Of a stretch of 64,000 nt of DNA, positions 1 through 14,026 are shown piece by piece. The position numbers were made by a program, and so were the translations under genes. The stretch comes from Trochalopteron elliotii (lineage: Eukaryota > Chordata > Aves > Passeriformes > Leiothrichidae). The stretch spans positions 6,258,811 to 6,322,810 of the forward strand of contig JANPWX010000097.1 in assembly GCA_024734555.1 (NCBI GenBank), read 5' to 3'. The first letter of the stretch is position 1. Every line of letters starts with the position of its first letter. The notes beneath the pieces are model-generated. The model did not search any database and was not told the origin of the DNA. It saw nothing but the letters and a program-made list of their open reading frames with translations.

Positions 1-3000
1 CAAAAGACAAGTACCTTAAAACCAGTAGAAACTATTGTTCAGATGCCAGATTTGCTTTCATCCCTTGACATGGATAAATGCACCTGCAAGAGTGAGGGAG
101 TTGCTCAATTCGTGCTTAATGGCTCCTTGGTCCGTCTGACAAGACAGAAGCATCTAAGATTTTGGCCACTGTGCGTTTGGAAGGCTGGCTTACTAGAACA
201 GAATGTTTATGGCTTGCCATTGTAGTTGTGTTTAGAAATGATGACCTGAAAGTGGAAATCTGTGTGTTGCCATAAATATCTGGAGCTATCTCAACTCTTT
301 CCTTTTTGTTCTGAATGTTCCAAAAGTGCAGCAATGTGTTAGTTTTTGTTTTTTTTTTTTCCAGTTAGGAGTCCTTAAGTAGTCCAGTAGAAATAAAAAA
401 GCTTCATTCAAGTTTGAAGCACTTTGTTTAAGAGGCTGTGTGTCCTGCAGGTCACCATGCATGGGCTGTTAAGACAAGGCTCAGTCATGGGACTGACTGT
501 TCTGAGAATACTTTCACTATTTGTTTGATAAAGAAAGAACCTAGCTCAGCTGTGTTTGTGGTTCTGTTTGTAGCACAGACGGTGAACTCTTGGACCTTTA
601 GCGTCATGACCAACACCTTAATTTCTAGCAAGTGGTCTGTAGGCAACTTGTGCCCGTTTAGTTTGCTGCTGTGTTCAGAATGAGCTGCTGCACTGAGTTT
701 TTAGTGGCTCTCCTTAGACTGAGGGGGCTGCTGCTTGCTAGCAGCGTGTTAAGTGACAGTGACAAAGTTTGTGTCTGAAATAAATTCATAACCCTGGGGT
801 TTAGCATAACACTGTGAGCTGCATTGGGTACTACTGAGAGCTGATTAACATTATCATCTTTTTGTATAGGGGCAATGGCTGAGCATTTCAAAAACATAAT
901 AATGGTTATAGCCTCAGCCTATGTGCCTATTCACTGCTTCCATTACTAACTCCTGTTGCAGATTCACTTAACTAGAGCTAGTTAGATCTCTCACCTGTAT
1001 TTCTTAATCTTAGCAAGATACTTCAAACAAACTTCTTAGTTTGAAGAACTATTGAATGTGCTAAATAGAATTATGTCTCTTGATCATCCACCTAAATGAT
1101 AGTGTTAGAAGATGATGGTGCACCGGTGGTACCATATACTGTTCAACAACAAGTTTAAAATGACTGCAAGTCATGGCAGTATTCCCTGTTCTGGTAACTC
1201 ATCCATTCATGGAAGAGTCCCCTTCATTCTTTTTCTGTAGTCTTTTGCAGTCTTGCACAGTGGGAGTGGAATGCTGCCAGGGTTCACTGAGCGACTTGCT
1301 TGCTGTGGGTAGTAACAGTTCTGCAGTGGCTGCAGCCCCAGGCAGGGGTCTGGCAGCACCCATTCCTCACCTGCCCATTGCTGCTTTCCAGGCACTGCTG
1401 CTGGTGGTTCAGTGCTCTCCCTTAAGCAGCTCTCGGTAGTAACAAATCTATCAGTTTTGTGCTAGCTTAGCTATTTTTGTTAAGAGGGATGTTTTTTCTT
1501 CCTCAGACAATAAATGAGAAAAATTACTTCTTCTTAATACAGTGTGGTAAGGAATGCTTCTCAAACTATTTCCCTAGCAAGTAGGCAGGAACTGATTTTT
1601 CCAGCCAGCGAAAGGGAGCCCCTTCTACCAGTGTATTTGATCCAGAAAAGGTATGTGTCTGGGCTTGTGGTTGGCAGGCAATAGCAAGCATCTCAAAAGC
1701 AAGCATGTTACTTCTCTCTGTGCAATTTTATGGAGTTGGGAATCTCTATAGCATATCTAGTGTGGTTTCACTGACGCCACATTGACAGGGCTGGAGAGAA
1801 AGTGGCACAAACAGAGGAGCCATGAGAGCAGCCAGCTTTTATTAACAGCAGTGACTATCTCGGTTTGAATGCTCTTGTTCCATTGGGCTCCTTTTGGGAG
1901 GTGGGAAAAGGTTTGGCTTTTTGCCAGAGAAAAAAACTTTCTTTATATTGGAAAGAAAAACTAACAAACTTGGTTTTGAGGGCTGAACAAGGAAGTAAAG
2001 TGCTGCTCATGCGTTTTTTTTAACAGCAGAGAGAATTTCTTCAGTTCTGGAGTCCTTGTAAAATAAATTTAAATTCACAGGTTTGTCAGAAGCAGACGAA
2101 ACAAAGGTGTAAAGAACACTTTTAGCTTTAGGTATGTTTGATAAAACGAAACATAGTAACTATGGTCTCTAATGTTGACTTATGAATTGTGGGTGCTTTG
2201 TAAAACCTTGTGTGGTTGAAGTGATAAGAAAGCTTTGTCTTTCACTGGCCAAGATCATGGCATGTTTTGAGGATAACTTCTCAGAAGCAATTCTTACATT
2301 CCTCGATATACTTTATAGATTAAGGACATAATCTAAAATTAAAGATTAAGAGGTGAATTTTACCTAATCTAAAATCTGAATAAAAATCTTGGAAGAAAAT
2401 TTGATTTTTTTTCAAGCCATCATTGTTAGTGAAGGAATTCTGAATTAACTGATCCTTTAACTGTAAAGGAGATGTCTTAAAAATTGTGAAAATACTTGAA
2501 TATTCCCAACTCTGCCTTCTGGGTAGGAACTTAGTCTTGATTAAGCATGCCAGCTGATTATTAAAAAAAGTTATGTTTTACTGGAAATAAAATCCAGTAA
2601 TTCATCAACAAGACTAGACAGCCATAGTTATGTGTGTCTTTTTACCACATCTCAGCTGTTTTTCTGGCTCTTTGGAGGGGCATCTTTTTTGCTCTGAGGG
2701 AATCAAATTTCTTGCTTCTGAGCAAGGACACTCCGTTAGTTGCAAGACCTGTGGTTGTGTGAGGGTTCAGCAGAGCCTTCCCTGATTATTCTATCCTGAA
2801 GAGAGCTAGTAATATGTTCAGCCAGAGTATGCCATATTTTCAGTTTCTGAAGTGTAGAGAAAACAGAGGTTTGTGATTCTGGGGTTGATTTCAGACTGCA
2901 CTGCTTCTGCCTTTAAAACAATGCACTTTATCTCTAGTGCAGCAGCCTTGTGTATTTCTAGGAAGCATTGCAATAAGTTCAGAATATCTTGTTTATGGCA

Positions 3001-6000
3001 TAGACCTGTCCATGAATGCAGAGTTGATTATGTGCAGATTAAGTGTACTAACACAGTGCTGATAAGTCCTGTGTTACACAGTGCTCTGTGCTCACTTCTC
3101 ATAGATGGCTGTGCCAGAAGGGTTTGGTTTGCTGTGGCTTTCACCAGGGTCACCAACAATCCAGGGTCCTTTGCAGCCCTCAGCTCTGTGGAGGGTGTTG
3201 AGTTTATGTTGCATTTTGAAATTGTCGAGGTCAGCTTGAGTTTCAAGGATTGTTGAATAAGACCATGGAAGTGACAGTGCTAATGAGAGCTACTTGGAAT
3301 CTGAAGGAATCAATCAAACGAGAGGGCAACCCACTGTAATGTCATGTTCTTCAAACTAGTATAATGAGAAGCAGTTAGGGAATAGAAATCATTTGATTTT
3401 TAAATCTTAAAAGGAAATGGGATGTGTTTTGACAGAGCTGTTGAATCAATTGTTTTTGATGAGGCAAGGTGTCCTGGAGTTTGAGAAAATCAAGAACAAA
3501 TTATCTCTGGTTCTTTGCTTTTACACGTTATTTGCAACAGAATTGCTCAAGTTATGCTATTAAACACCTTGAAAATAAGATGGAGATGTTTTCCAGAATT
3601 CATAAAAACTTCTTTCTCTCAAACTTCTCTGTATAGCAACTTTAGGCTAGCTGTTCAGAGAGAGGAAGTTCTCTCTTCTAAACAGAGAGAAACTAGAATG
3701 TATTCTAGTTAAGAAACTATACTTAAGTCTATCAGCCATTTTCTGATCTGATTTTATGTATTCTGAAATCACTAGGGTGCACAATTTGTCTCTTAATTGT
3801 TTTGAAGAGGTTAAGACTTGTTCACATCACTTGTACAGCTGTTATTAAATGTTTGAAATTCAGAATCTTGTACAGTCACCAAGCGAATTCAAAATTACAT
3901 TATATTACAATTGTCTTTGGTAGTTTTGGAGAGAAGAAAAATGGCTTTTAAGTAGATTTGATCTTCAATGTACCTTCCTTTGAAAACGAATTTCCAAGAT
4001 GCCCACTAATGGTAGTGAAACTTGGAGTTTTTTCTGTCAGTAGCACTGTGCCAATTACTGCTCACCTATTGTGGTATAACAAAACTAAAAAAACCTGATG
4101 TATTCTATGGGTATGTATTCTACATCTCAGTCTCCTCCATTTGTGGAGCTTCCACGTCTCAGTGTCCCTGGAAGGCTAAGCCTGGCTGTCCCCAGGTGCC
4201 TATCTCCAGTGCTGGATGACTCAGGCACCTCCTGTATCATGCTGCACATACTGTAATTGGTTTGACACTGCTTGTACTGCCTGGCTGGCTGCTGAGCTCC
4301 TGGTGGCTGGTGTCTCTGAGGTCTGGAGGGGAGTGGATGTTTTTCCTGGCAGAACTCACTGAAGTTCCTCTGCTGTAAGGCAACTGACTTTCATAAAACC
4401 CATAGGAACCACGTCTTTGAGAATGTGGTATCACTTTGATAAATGTCAGTCAGGTAGAATAGTGGGCTGTAAGTTATTTAGCATTTTAAAATCTGTATGC
4501 TGTTGTTTTCTGTGCTCTCTTCATATAGGGAGTTGTGGTACTTAAATACTTTACAATGTTCCAAATTACTTAAAATTGCATAAAGCTAGAAATTCTGCCA
4601 GGTGTACCAGGTTCCTACCCCATCTCTGAGAGGCAGTAGCCCTGCCTTGTGCTTTGCTGTAAAAATAATGCTGCTGCATTACAGCATTAAGAACTGATTA
4701 TACATCCTAAAGCATCTGGAAGTGTATAAGAAGGAAGGAGCACTGGTTTTTATAACCTCATTGGCTAAGTATTCTTCAAAAAAAACCACAGAAAACCAGA
4801 ATCAAACCACCTTCATGCAGACATCAGTAGGATTGCAAAATTTCATTGATTTGGGAAACACCACCTGTTTTAAAGATTATGATCTGCTTAAAGTTTGTGT
4901 GCCATTGAATTCCGGTAAGTTTTTCTTTCAAATGTCCTTGTGTCACATGAAAGAGTTCTGTCTTTCATAAAACATTGCTCCCAGTAATTTTTTCATTATT
5001 TCATGTGTGCTCAGACTATGTAGATAGGGATTCTATTTTTTGAGAGGCCCTGAAGGTTAGCTGGGTTCTGTGGGAGCATCAAATACTTAGCAGCCTTGAG
5101 TGTTATCTTTTTCCAGTTCATCAAAGGCAATGCTGTGTGTTATGCCTCTTTAAATATTCATTTCATGTATTTACTTGTTGCATATAAATATGTTGTATAT
5201 TTTGTATTCAGAAAAATGCTGGAATTCAAGAGAGAACAATGTGGAGTAACTGATTGCTGTGATTGTCTCAATCCACCATAGAAATAACTAAAGTGTTAAT
5301 AACTATAGTGCTAAAATGTCATTGAGGCCAAATTTCCAGTTGAAGGATGTGTTTCAGCATTTAAAAATAATATTCAGGAACATTATGATTTTAATACAAT
5401 ATCCGTCAACTGAAATTTTGTGAACTACTGCTCTGTAACACAATATTTGTACAGTCTGAGCTTCCAGAGGAGGAATAATATCCAGCAGTTATTTTATTTA
5501 TAGATGAAGACTTAACTGCAGTAGCCATTTATTTCACCTCAATTACTGTCTTCTAAATATGCTTCTGTTTGTTTTTCTGTGTCTCAAGTCTGGACATGAA
5601 CAGGTGGGGAAAATTGCTCATTAATTTAGAACAAAGTCCCTCAAACTTAACAAGCTGAAGTATATTTACATGTAGTGCTTAATGCTGAAAACAAGACTCT
5701 AGGCTGAAACACTAGCTTTATGTAATTTGATTAATTAAAACCCCATGAACTTTTAATACCCCTATTTATAACTCATTTTTAATAAAGCCTTTAATTTTAA
5801 TGTTTTCCCAATTATGTTCATCTGACAACTGTAGAGAGTTGTTTATTTTTTGGTGTTGAGACTGCATCTCTAACAGGTAGGATTATTAAGGCAGGAATAA
5901 TATTACTTTGATCTTTCTCTGGATCTGACTTGGTTTTTCATGTCTTTCTTCTCTCTATTTTTGTTTTGTCATTCTAAAACACCAAGTGATCTGGTTTACG

Positions 6001-6017
6001 GTTTTTGGAAGATGGGG

Positions 6018-6071
6018 GTTGGTTTTGGTTTTGATTTTGTTGGTTTTTATTTGGTTGGTTTGGTTTGATTT
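6018..6071. repeat. T/G-rich low-complexity tract
   Basis: The stretch consists of irregular GGTTTT and GGTTT units with no internal C. It is a simple low-complexity tract in intron 1 with no coding potential. Confidence 0.8.
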
Positions 6072-8086
6072 TTTGCTCCTTTGTGTTATATTCATTCCTA
6101 GCAGATTTCTGCAGGACTTTGATTTGCATCAGGGTTTCTGGTGACCTCTTTATGGAGAATGTGTGGAGTCACACTCTGGTCTGTATGTTGTGTTTGCTCA
6201 CTGTTTTTGATGATAGAGTTCTGTTTTGGAGTACCATTAGTAATTGAAGTGTAGGACTTTGGATGAGACTGTTTTTAATATCTGTGTATTAAAGAAGACT
6301 TCAAGCATTATTTGGCTCATTATTTTTCCAATTTTTAAAGCTGGTACCCTAAGGATATGTTCATATACCTTTCTATCTCTGAAGATGATACTGAGCAAGC
6401 AACACATTTCCACAGAGGTCAGTGGAAAAATAGCCAGCTAAACACCTCCCATTAGCTGTTAAAATACTTACACAATTTTGTTCATTCCTTTAAACAGTGA
6501 AAAATAAGTTTAACTGCTGGCCATAATACTTGTTAAATGAGGTGTTGTACTTAAATAAACAGACTGCAAAGTGTGGTTGGGATTTAGACACTGGTAGTGT
6601 TATCCAAGCATTAGAAAAAATGGAGATGTAACTGTGGCTTCAGTTACAGATTATTCCCCCATGCCCATTGGAACTGCAGGGACAGGGCATGTCTTTGGAC
6701 CCTCTTAGCACATATTTAAAGTTCCATGAAAATGTTCTGCAACCTCAAAAGAATAGAGAAGTAACACATCACTGAACTGTATTTGGATGTTGAATGCTGT
6801 TTTGTGGTTTCTTTGACCTTAGAAGAGAATGGCTTTTTGTTTGCAATATGTAAGTTTTCTTACCACTGGGTATGAACTTTCTTCTGAATTTGCTTCAGTG
6901 TTTCAAGTTCTGAAACAGGCTGACCTTGTACGATAAACATTTGCAAGGAGTGGTTGCAGTGTAGGGTAATTTCTGACCTTGAATTTTATTTCTGATTATT
7001 TGTTAAAATTTAAGGCATTGAAATCTGTTTCCATGACTTTCAGTGATAATGCTTCTAAAAATGCAGATACTTTTTTTTTAACATTGGGATTGTTTTATTT
7101 ATTAGAAACAAAATTAGGGCATTGAAGTAAACATAAATACAGATTATATATAAATACAAACAGATAAATACCAAATTACTTTCTGTCTATATTCGTAGTA
7201 CAAAAATAACAACTGGAGTAATGTACGTTCCTAGATTGACAGCTTTAAACTACATTTTGTCATTTTTACGTTGCTTGACCATATTACTAAGAGCCTACCT
7301 CAATCCAGTCACTGAAAATAAGTGGATGTTTAAATTTTGACTCACTCACTTCATGTTAAATTCATGGATTAAATATGGTAATTTGGTAAAATTACATATT
7401 TGTATAATGTCACCACAGAAGTATTCTTCCTTCTTGGAGCTTCTTGCCAACTTTAACCTTTTTTGTGTTTGTGTGGGGTCATAGATCCAGTTAAATCAGT
7501 CCTAGACATGCCAGTGTTGGCTACATAATCATTCTTTGTTCTCTTCATAGTGACTAAAATCTCTGTTTTGGCAGGTGTACTATTAACTCAGAGCTGATAA
7601 GTCAGCCTTCCCTCTCAAAAATGTAGGAGTAAATGCTTCATTGCTGTGGTTCATTATTGGACAAGTTAACCCTTGGGAACTGGGTATATTTTAGTTCTAA
7701 ATGTTTAGGCAGTTTTGTGATTTTCTTTTCTCTTAGGATTAAATGCCACTGTTCTTCCTGAAGCTAATTGCTTTTATTTCCTCCTGTATTATGTAGAAAG
7801 GAAAAAAAAAATGTACTTTTTAACTCATTGCTTAATGTTACACTAATTATTGAGACAAACAATCAGTTTTCCCTTTCATTTTCTCTTCTCAAGAGAAGGA
7901 CAGCACTGTCAAGTTTGCAGAGTTCTCATTTCAGAATAAGTGTTTTCACTTTGCTATTGAGGATTAGAGTTCTTGAAAATGCACAGTCCTGAGAGGGCAG
8001 TGAAGAAACTGCAAAGATGGAATACAGGAATCCTACCCCCACGGAATATATTTTGATGGGATTTTTTTCCTCACAAGTTTTGTATT

Positions 8087-8104
8087 AAAAAAAAAAAAAA
8101 AAAA
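8087..8104. repeat. A18 homopolymer
   Basis: An uninterrupted run of 18 A, followed by A/C-rich sequence. No retroposed gene body was recognised immediately upstream, so it is listed as a simple homopolymer and not as a poly(A) tail. Confidence 0.9.
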
Positions 8105-10746
8105 CACCAAGAAACAAAAACCAGCAAGGGTGGGCTCAAACTTGTCTAATTTTCTCTGCTTTATTTGGTAACAAGTTGTTTGGCAATTTTTTTTTTTTTG
8201 TTAAAACAGCAAGACTCTTTCAAATATTCTTTATAAAAGAAACTGACAGCCTAAAAATTCTTTATAAAGTGTAACCTATTAAAATTCCTCATAGAAATTA
8301 TGTTAAGGGGGTTTCATGTTAACTGATGAGATTCTAAAGGAACTCAGTGACTAAACCTGACTAAGTATCGACAACAAGAATTTGGATTCATAGGAGTTGG
8401 TGTCTTCAAAGGGACCCAGGAATTTTTTTTGTTTTTCAGTGTATTTAATGGGTTCTTTTCAGTAGTAGATTTCATCAAAGGTGATTTTACAATGGAAAAA
8501 AAAAAAGTAGCAAAGCTGGATGCTATCTTCAAATCTGTGACTAAAACTAGATGTAAAAGGGTTGACCTGTTTCTGAAATGTTGCTTGACTTCCCGCTTGT
8601 TGCAACAGGTGATGCGTGGCTTCCTCGGGCAGCTGTAGCTGCCCCAGGAGGCTTCCCCACCCACCTCCAGGCAGCTTCTCCCCCCTCTCACCTGTCAGCA
8701 GAATCTATACATCTCAGTCTCTGCCTGTGTGGTCAGTAGATCAGGTTCAATCTTCAGAGAGATCCAGCAGGAAACTGCTCTAAGCTGGTTTGTTTGCAGG
8801 CTGCATTTTCTGCTGAGCTGTCTGGCTGGTTGAGTCTCGCAAGACTGCCCAGCTGCTAGACTCAGTCTGAGGGGAAAAAGCTGTAGAGGGTGTGGGGCTA
8901 TAAATGAGGAGGAGGTTAAGGTAAATATTTCAGTGGCAGCAGACTCTTACTGTCTTGGTTGTGACATCAGACTACACTTCTTTACTTCAGCTTTGCCTTC
9001 ACCTTTAAAAGTAGAATGACTTTAATTTTTTTAGGTATGTATCTATGTATTTATATTAAATTTTATTTGATGTTGATGTGACCTTTTTTTATATTAAATA
9101 TTCTAATTTCTACATGTCAAGTGCACCTTGAGACAGGTCACAAAAATAAAGCAACAAGGAAGTTCATAATTGCAGAGTGTAATATGTTATGATCAGGACA
9201 AGTATGCCAACTATGTAAATACTTCCATGTACTCAGAAGCTGTGTATTCTTCTGATTAGCTTGAAACATCAAACTGCATTGAGTCATGTTCTACTGACTT
9301 CAAAAAAATAACTATAAATCCAAGCCAAATTTGAATGAAATATTCATGGCTTTAAAACTAAATAGTGAACAGGTGATTTGACTGATGATAGACTACTTAA
9401 ATTGTTAGTTCTGAAGGAAGGTACCCTCTGTCATCTCTTGCCCTTTGGATGGCATTTGTGAGATTATAGACCTCATTTGCCTTGCTTGTTAAATTCTGTG
9501 TATTGTATGACATATATTGGTTTAGGGAATGGCTAGGTCTTAATTTTGGGTTAGGCAGGAAATCAGTGTTTTCTCATCGTTCCTCTTGGAGGAAACAGTA
9601 CCTAAAGTGTTATATATTGACAAAGACTTCTTATGTGGTTTGAACATAATAGTTTTAGTTTGCCTTATATTTTAGTTTTTTAAAGAATGGGATGAAGTTC
9701 CTTAAAAAAATAAATCACTTTCATAACAAACCTGGTGTTCTTTAAGAAATGGATTCACAGCCACTTTATTCTGCCAAGTTTGAAACTAGAACATTTTCTT
9801 AATCAGGAATTCACCACCTAACTGTTATCCATCTCATCTGCCTGTGTTTTGGTCACTGGTTTTTTGTGTTTGTATTTTTGGGTGTTTTTTTTTTTTCTTC
9901 AGAGTTGCCTTTTAAAAATAGCAAGCAAAGAAAGTTAATTGCTGTTTCAAATAAGTGAGGAAGTTCTTGGTAGATAACACACAACTGAGTGTTTTGAGTT
10001 TTAAAACTAAGTTTCAGTATTGACTGATTGCCATGTAATTGTGAAATGATGGAGGAATTGATTTAATGAGGTTGTTTTTATTAAATTTAATTTTTAAGTA
10101 GGAGAGTTAAGTTTAATATTTTATTAAAGAGAACTTGAGAATGTTTGGTGTCCTGTCTGCTTTTGATTTTTTTGCTGATGCAGTACCCAAATCCTATATT
10201 TTTTCAGAATCTACTGCCAATCCAGTGTTTAAATTCTGATTATTTGAATGTCTAATTATAAATGCTTGTTACCTCTAGTACTTCCTCTTACAGGACAATA
10301 GGAATTTCTGTTTTGCGTTACAGACCTGTCTGAAGAGCAAGTGAAGCACAAATGGCATGCAGTAAAGTAACTTGCAGCATCTGTACTTAGTGCCAGTAAC
10401 TTGTTAAAACTGCTTCTTTCTCTCAAGTTTCCATTTGCCCAAAGTTGCTTTAATAATAGTTATTAAAGAAGTAAGGGGAAGCAAAAAATGGTGACGCAAG
10501 GTGTGTTGGAGCTGTTGAAATCTCTTGTCCCTTTTCCTCTCTTTCCATTTCCCTCCATTTTCTCTAGAAGGCAGGTGACTCCTAGTCATTCTCATCCTTT
10601 GGCGCTTTTCCTTTGCCACATATCCTACTACGGGATGTGCTTTTCTTTTAAGGTTGGTGTGTATTTGTCAATTCATGATGTCAAGGACTTCTTGTGTCAA
10701 GTCTTGTCTTGTTAAAGCTTTCCAGCTGGGAACACTTTGTTCAGGA

Positions 10747-10780
<34 letters not shown>

Positions 10781-10782
10781 TA
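10747..10782. repeat. T21 run followed by (GT)n microsatellite
   Basis: Twenty-one T residues lead directly into about seven GT dinucleotides. This is a compound simple repeat in intron 1 and probably length-polymorphic. Confidence 0.9.
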
Positions 10783-13700
10783 TGTTGGCTCCTGTGAGGT
10801 AGATTTTTTCGGTTGGTTTTTTTTTTTAAGCTGGACATTTTTAGACAAATGCATTTAAGAACAAACTGTTCCTTTCAGTTAAGTGTGAAAATTAAGTACT
10901 GGTTATATGCCTGCTGTAAAGGGATGTAGAGTATCCACAGAACAAAAAATGTCTCCTGCCTATGTAATCTGTGTTTAAAGAATGAATTTCCCTTGCTAGT
11001 GATGACCTCTGAACTTAATCCAGTGAGACAATCACAGTCTGACAGATACTAGCTACAGAGATAACAGAACCCATCCTGAGAGCCCACAGGAGAAAAGGAA
11101 GGCATTTAAGAAGCAGTGCTGCATAGGCAAAAGTATCATCTTTTGTATATACAGAAGAGTTCTGATCAGTTAATGTTTTCACTCTGATGTTTAATTTGCG
11201 GTTCACACACCTAACTTTTTCTCTATGATACTTAATCTGCAGTTTAAAACCTGGACATGGCTTCTATAAGCAATACAGAAATTTTCATTTCCAATAACAA
11301 TTGGAGCCAAATAACAGTTCCAAATGATGGAGGTGGGTCTCTTAATATGGAGAAGGTATTACGTTTCATTAATTGGATATCCAACATTTAATAAGGTTTT
11401 TTTTCTGCCTGTTAGTCCCCAGGTAAAGATGCAGGGTCAACGTGCTGGTTCTGTTGCATGTTGATTTAGGGAATTAACAGGAACCAGATTTGCTTGCAAG
11501 CAGCTGGAGAGGGAACTGACTGGGTGCAGGGGGAACAGAGACAGTAGCAGCATTGTCTGGACAATCTCTATTTGCAGGCAGGGTTGTACAGCATAACAAC
11601 TTTCTTTCCTTTATAGTATTCTCTAAGAATGACTTTATCAGTGGTGGTAAATGTGGTGGATATGTAGGCATTCTTACCTATAATCATAGTAACTTAAATA
11701 GCCGTGGTATTAAATAGCTTATATTTGCAAAACCTGTGAGACACCTGCTTAGCGAACTGCAGACAAACTAGCAAGAAATGGTTGGTAGCAATTGTCTAAC
11801 TTGGGAAAATAAGGTTGCTTAATGTTTTACTTTTAGTACTAACAAAATAGGTAATGTAAAGAGGGTATGATATAAAGTACAGAGATGACAGGAGAGATAG
11901 AATGGACTTCAGTATTTCAGGATGATTTTTTTTAAGTTTAAGTATTAGAAGATAGTTTGAATTCAGTATATTTAAACTACTAAAAAGGTGTTCAATCCTT
12001 TGCCTTGGCTCCTCTCAGCATACCTTTTTTATTTAATTATTTTATATGTATGGTAACTGAAGAAAGTCACCTGAAAACACTGGAATGGCTTGTTCGTGCA
12101 ATAAAATTGATTTTGACCGTATGAAGTCTTTGGATTTCAAAAAAAAATTCAAATGAAGTGTTGTCTTAATTGGGGATTTCGACTAATATGATTGGGGAAA
12201 TACAATCTATATGGACTTAGAAACAAAAAGAAGACTAAGACCATAGGAAATAACCTGCATTAAAAGAATAGCATTGAAGAGCTTAGTTCTAGGTAGAGAT
12301 TTCCTAGATGTTCTGCCTAAAATATCTGTCCAGGCCTCCCTCAGGCTTGCTGTAAAGACTGTTTCTTAAGTTACATGAATTTTAACAAATAAAAAGGAGA
12401 GAAGCTGAGGCAGGAATGTGAGCCTTTTATTTAGAATTGTGCTTTAAACAAAGTGCTTGCAATTCAGATTAATACTTCTGGTTCTTCTCTAGCTTAGTCT
12501 TGAAAGGAGCACTGGGGGTGTCATTCTGTACCTGAGTTTGGCAGACGTGCTCCCCCAGGAATCTGGTTTGTCTAAATATGCTCTGTTCTATTATTTCTGG
12601 CTTATCAGTCTATATGCAGGCTCTTGCTTAATCTTTCTTTTTCCCCAGTAAAATTTCAACCCAGGCTCAAAAGAACAGAGAATGTAGTTCTTGTTCAGCT
12701 CTGGCCAGACTTGGTCTTTATGTCTATCTCACCTTTTGCTCACCTCAAAGAGAGCTTTACTGTCTGAGTGGTGAGTTTGGAGATGGGAGTGATGGGATGG
12801 GAATGACACACGAAAAGGAGTGGCAGCTGGGAGCATTTGAGGGGGATTTTCTTGGGACCCATGCCACCCTTTCAAGCCTGAATTCTGTGCCTTTCTTGAC
12901 TAAGAACACCTTGTATGGAAACAGAAGTGGTGTGGTAAAGAATTGTTGCTGGGACTGTTGTAATTAGGGGAACACAGACTTGGGAAGTAGTGGCTGGCTC
13001 CATGGCAAAGTGTTAGATTTTTGTTTCTAAAAGTGTGCAAAGCATCTTACCTGTGTACTCTTACACCATGGAATATTTGCATTGTGCCGTAAGATCAATA
13101 GAAAAATATTCCAGCTGTAACAATGATAGTGCAGAAAGCAAGAAAGATTAATGGCACTATTTCAGGAACCATTAGGTTTAACAGGAATGTGTGTTGGATC
13201 TTGCATTTTTTTGAGGAGTAAATTCTGCTTTACACTGCAGAGGAGGGCTGAAACGGGGATGGAAGAAAAGAGGCAATAAAATTCCCCACCCTGCTAACTC
13301 CAGATCTAGAACTGAGTTTAATCAGAAGTGTACCTGTAAGAGGGACCAGGCAGAGCACCCAGGAAAATATTTTGTTGTTAAAAGCACCAGTGCTGTAGGT
13401 CTGCATTCTGTTTTTAGGTATGGGTAACTTCTGTCCTCATGAACTTCTCTAAGCCTTTGTTTAGCCTAGCAAAAAGGACAAGCTCTTCTGATTTTATCTG
13501 TATAAAAGACATTACTAGATCCTATTCTATTTTCTATGCCTGCTTCAGTTCCTGTTGTTGCACATGTATGTGCAGGTTTAGTCATTCACTATTTCATGTG
13601 AGTTGTTATGCTTTGTAAAATTCTATTGATTCCTCCCTGTTTCTACCAAACTAAGCCTTTTTTAGTGTCTTTTAGCATTGAGTGAACTACTTGCACAGCT

Positions 13701-13862
13701 ATATGTAGCTTGCTAGTTTTCCTTCTGTTAGCCAGAACAGCCAGGAATTTCTTCTTCCTTCATGTCTTCTTTATAGCTATAGATTTTATAATTAATCTTA
13801 CGCAAATTTGTATATTTTTTAGTATGATGGTCTGTTCTTTCTTAGAGTGGGCACTACTTTCT

Positions 13863-14026
13863 GACTGTGCTGCCCAAGGAGGGGGTGGAGTCACCATCTC
13901 TGCAAATGTTCCAGAAACGGATGGATGTGGTGCTTAGTGCTGTGGTTTAGTTGACATGGTGCTATTTGGTCAAAGGTTGGATTTGATGATCTTGGAGATT
14001 TTTTCCAACCTTTATGAATCTATGAT
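13863..14026 (+). mobile_element. CR1 LINE, 3' terminal fragment
   Basis: The sequence follows the avian CR1 3' end. It has a 'GCTGCCCAAGGAGGGGGTGG' block, then 'GGATGTGGTGCTTAG', then 'TTGGATTTGATGATCTTGGA', then the 'TTCCAACCTTTATGAATCTA' terminus ending in the short TATGAT motif. It is truncated at its 5' side, as most CR1 copies are, and carries no reverse transcriptase. Orientation is + because the terminal octamer-like motif lies at the right end. It sits in intron 1, in the same orientation as MAP3K21. Confidence 0.92.

Noticed and set aside
2873..3256. 127-codon open frame in intron 1.
   Set aside because: No family resemblance, no splice context in the phase needed by MAP3K21, and another open frame overlaps it on the opposite strand.
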